5,620 nucleotides of DNA from JBDNFP01 sp041689775. Lineage in GTDB: Bacteria > Bacteroidota > Bacteroidia > Cytophagales > Spirosomataceae. The notes under the pieces were generated by a model. It was given only the letters and a program-made list of their open reading frames with translations. It had not been told where the DNA came from and ran no database searches. The stretch's first letter is position 1. Every line of letters starts with the position of its first letter. Positions 5,620-5,620 of this stretch are shown in pieces. The position numbers were made by a program, and so were the translations under genes. The DNA is taken from the NCBI GenBank assembly GCA_041689775.1, contig JBDNFP010000152.1:1-5620 (forward strand), written 5' to 3'.

Positions 5620-5620
5620 C

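Overview
The window looks like ordinary chromosomal DNA from a member of the Bacteroidota, probably Cytophagales (Spirosoma/Larkinella-like). This is inferred from three things. Start codons are preceded by A-rich sequence without a Shine-Dalgarno motif. Two signal peptides end in 'AQ', as is common for exported proteins of this phylum. The genes are of moderate GC and are separated by AT-rich spacers. No rRNA, tRNA, CRISPR array, transposase or phage gene is visible.

Layout: (1) 2-109 (+) is the C-terminal tail of an unidentified gene cut by the left edge. (2) 191-607 (-) is a small VOC-fold (glyoxalase/dioxygenase superfamily) protein. (3) 825-1097 (-) is a 90-residue hypothetical protein with a pleckstrin-like strand pattern. 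(4) 1098-1684 is a non-coding divergent spacer with a perfect 17-bp inverted repeat and several weaker stem-loops. (5) 1685-2428 (+) is a slipin/stomatin-type SPFH membrane protein, convergent with the next gene across 42 bp. (6) 2471-3448 (-) is an exported ThuA-like protein. (7) 3449-3987 is non-coding and contains a nested inverted-repeat element of about 200 bp plus the terminator of the next gene. (8) 3988-5316 (-) is an exported seven-bladed-propeller type protein of the BNR_4 family, related to polysaccharide lyases. (9) 5503-5619 (-) is a possible gene end cut by the right edge, faintly HEPN/HepT-like.

The two best-defined functional genes, ThuA-like and BNR_4, lie on the same strand, are both exported, and both belong to families tied to carbohydrate breakdown. 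They may serve glycan use outside the cytoplasm. The 539-bp gap and the intrinsic terminator between them argue against a single operon. The slipin lacks the NfeD partner that often accompanies stomatin-like proteins. The most unusual non-genic feature is the 3776-3983 element: two inverted terminal arms enclosing three further stem-loops, compatible with either a MITE-like mobile element or a structured RNA. I do not see a clear multi-gene defence or other novel system here.
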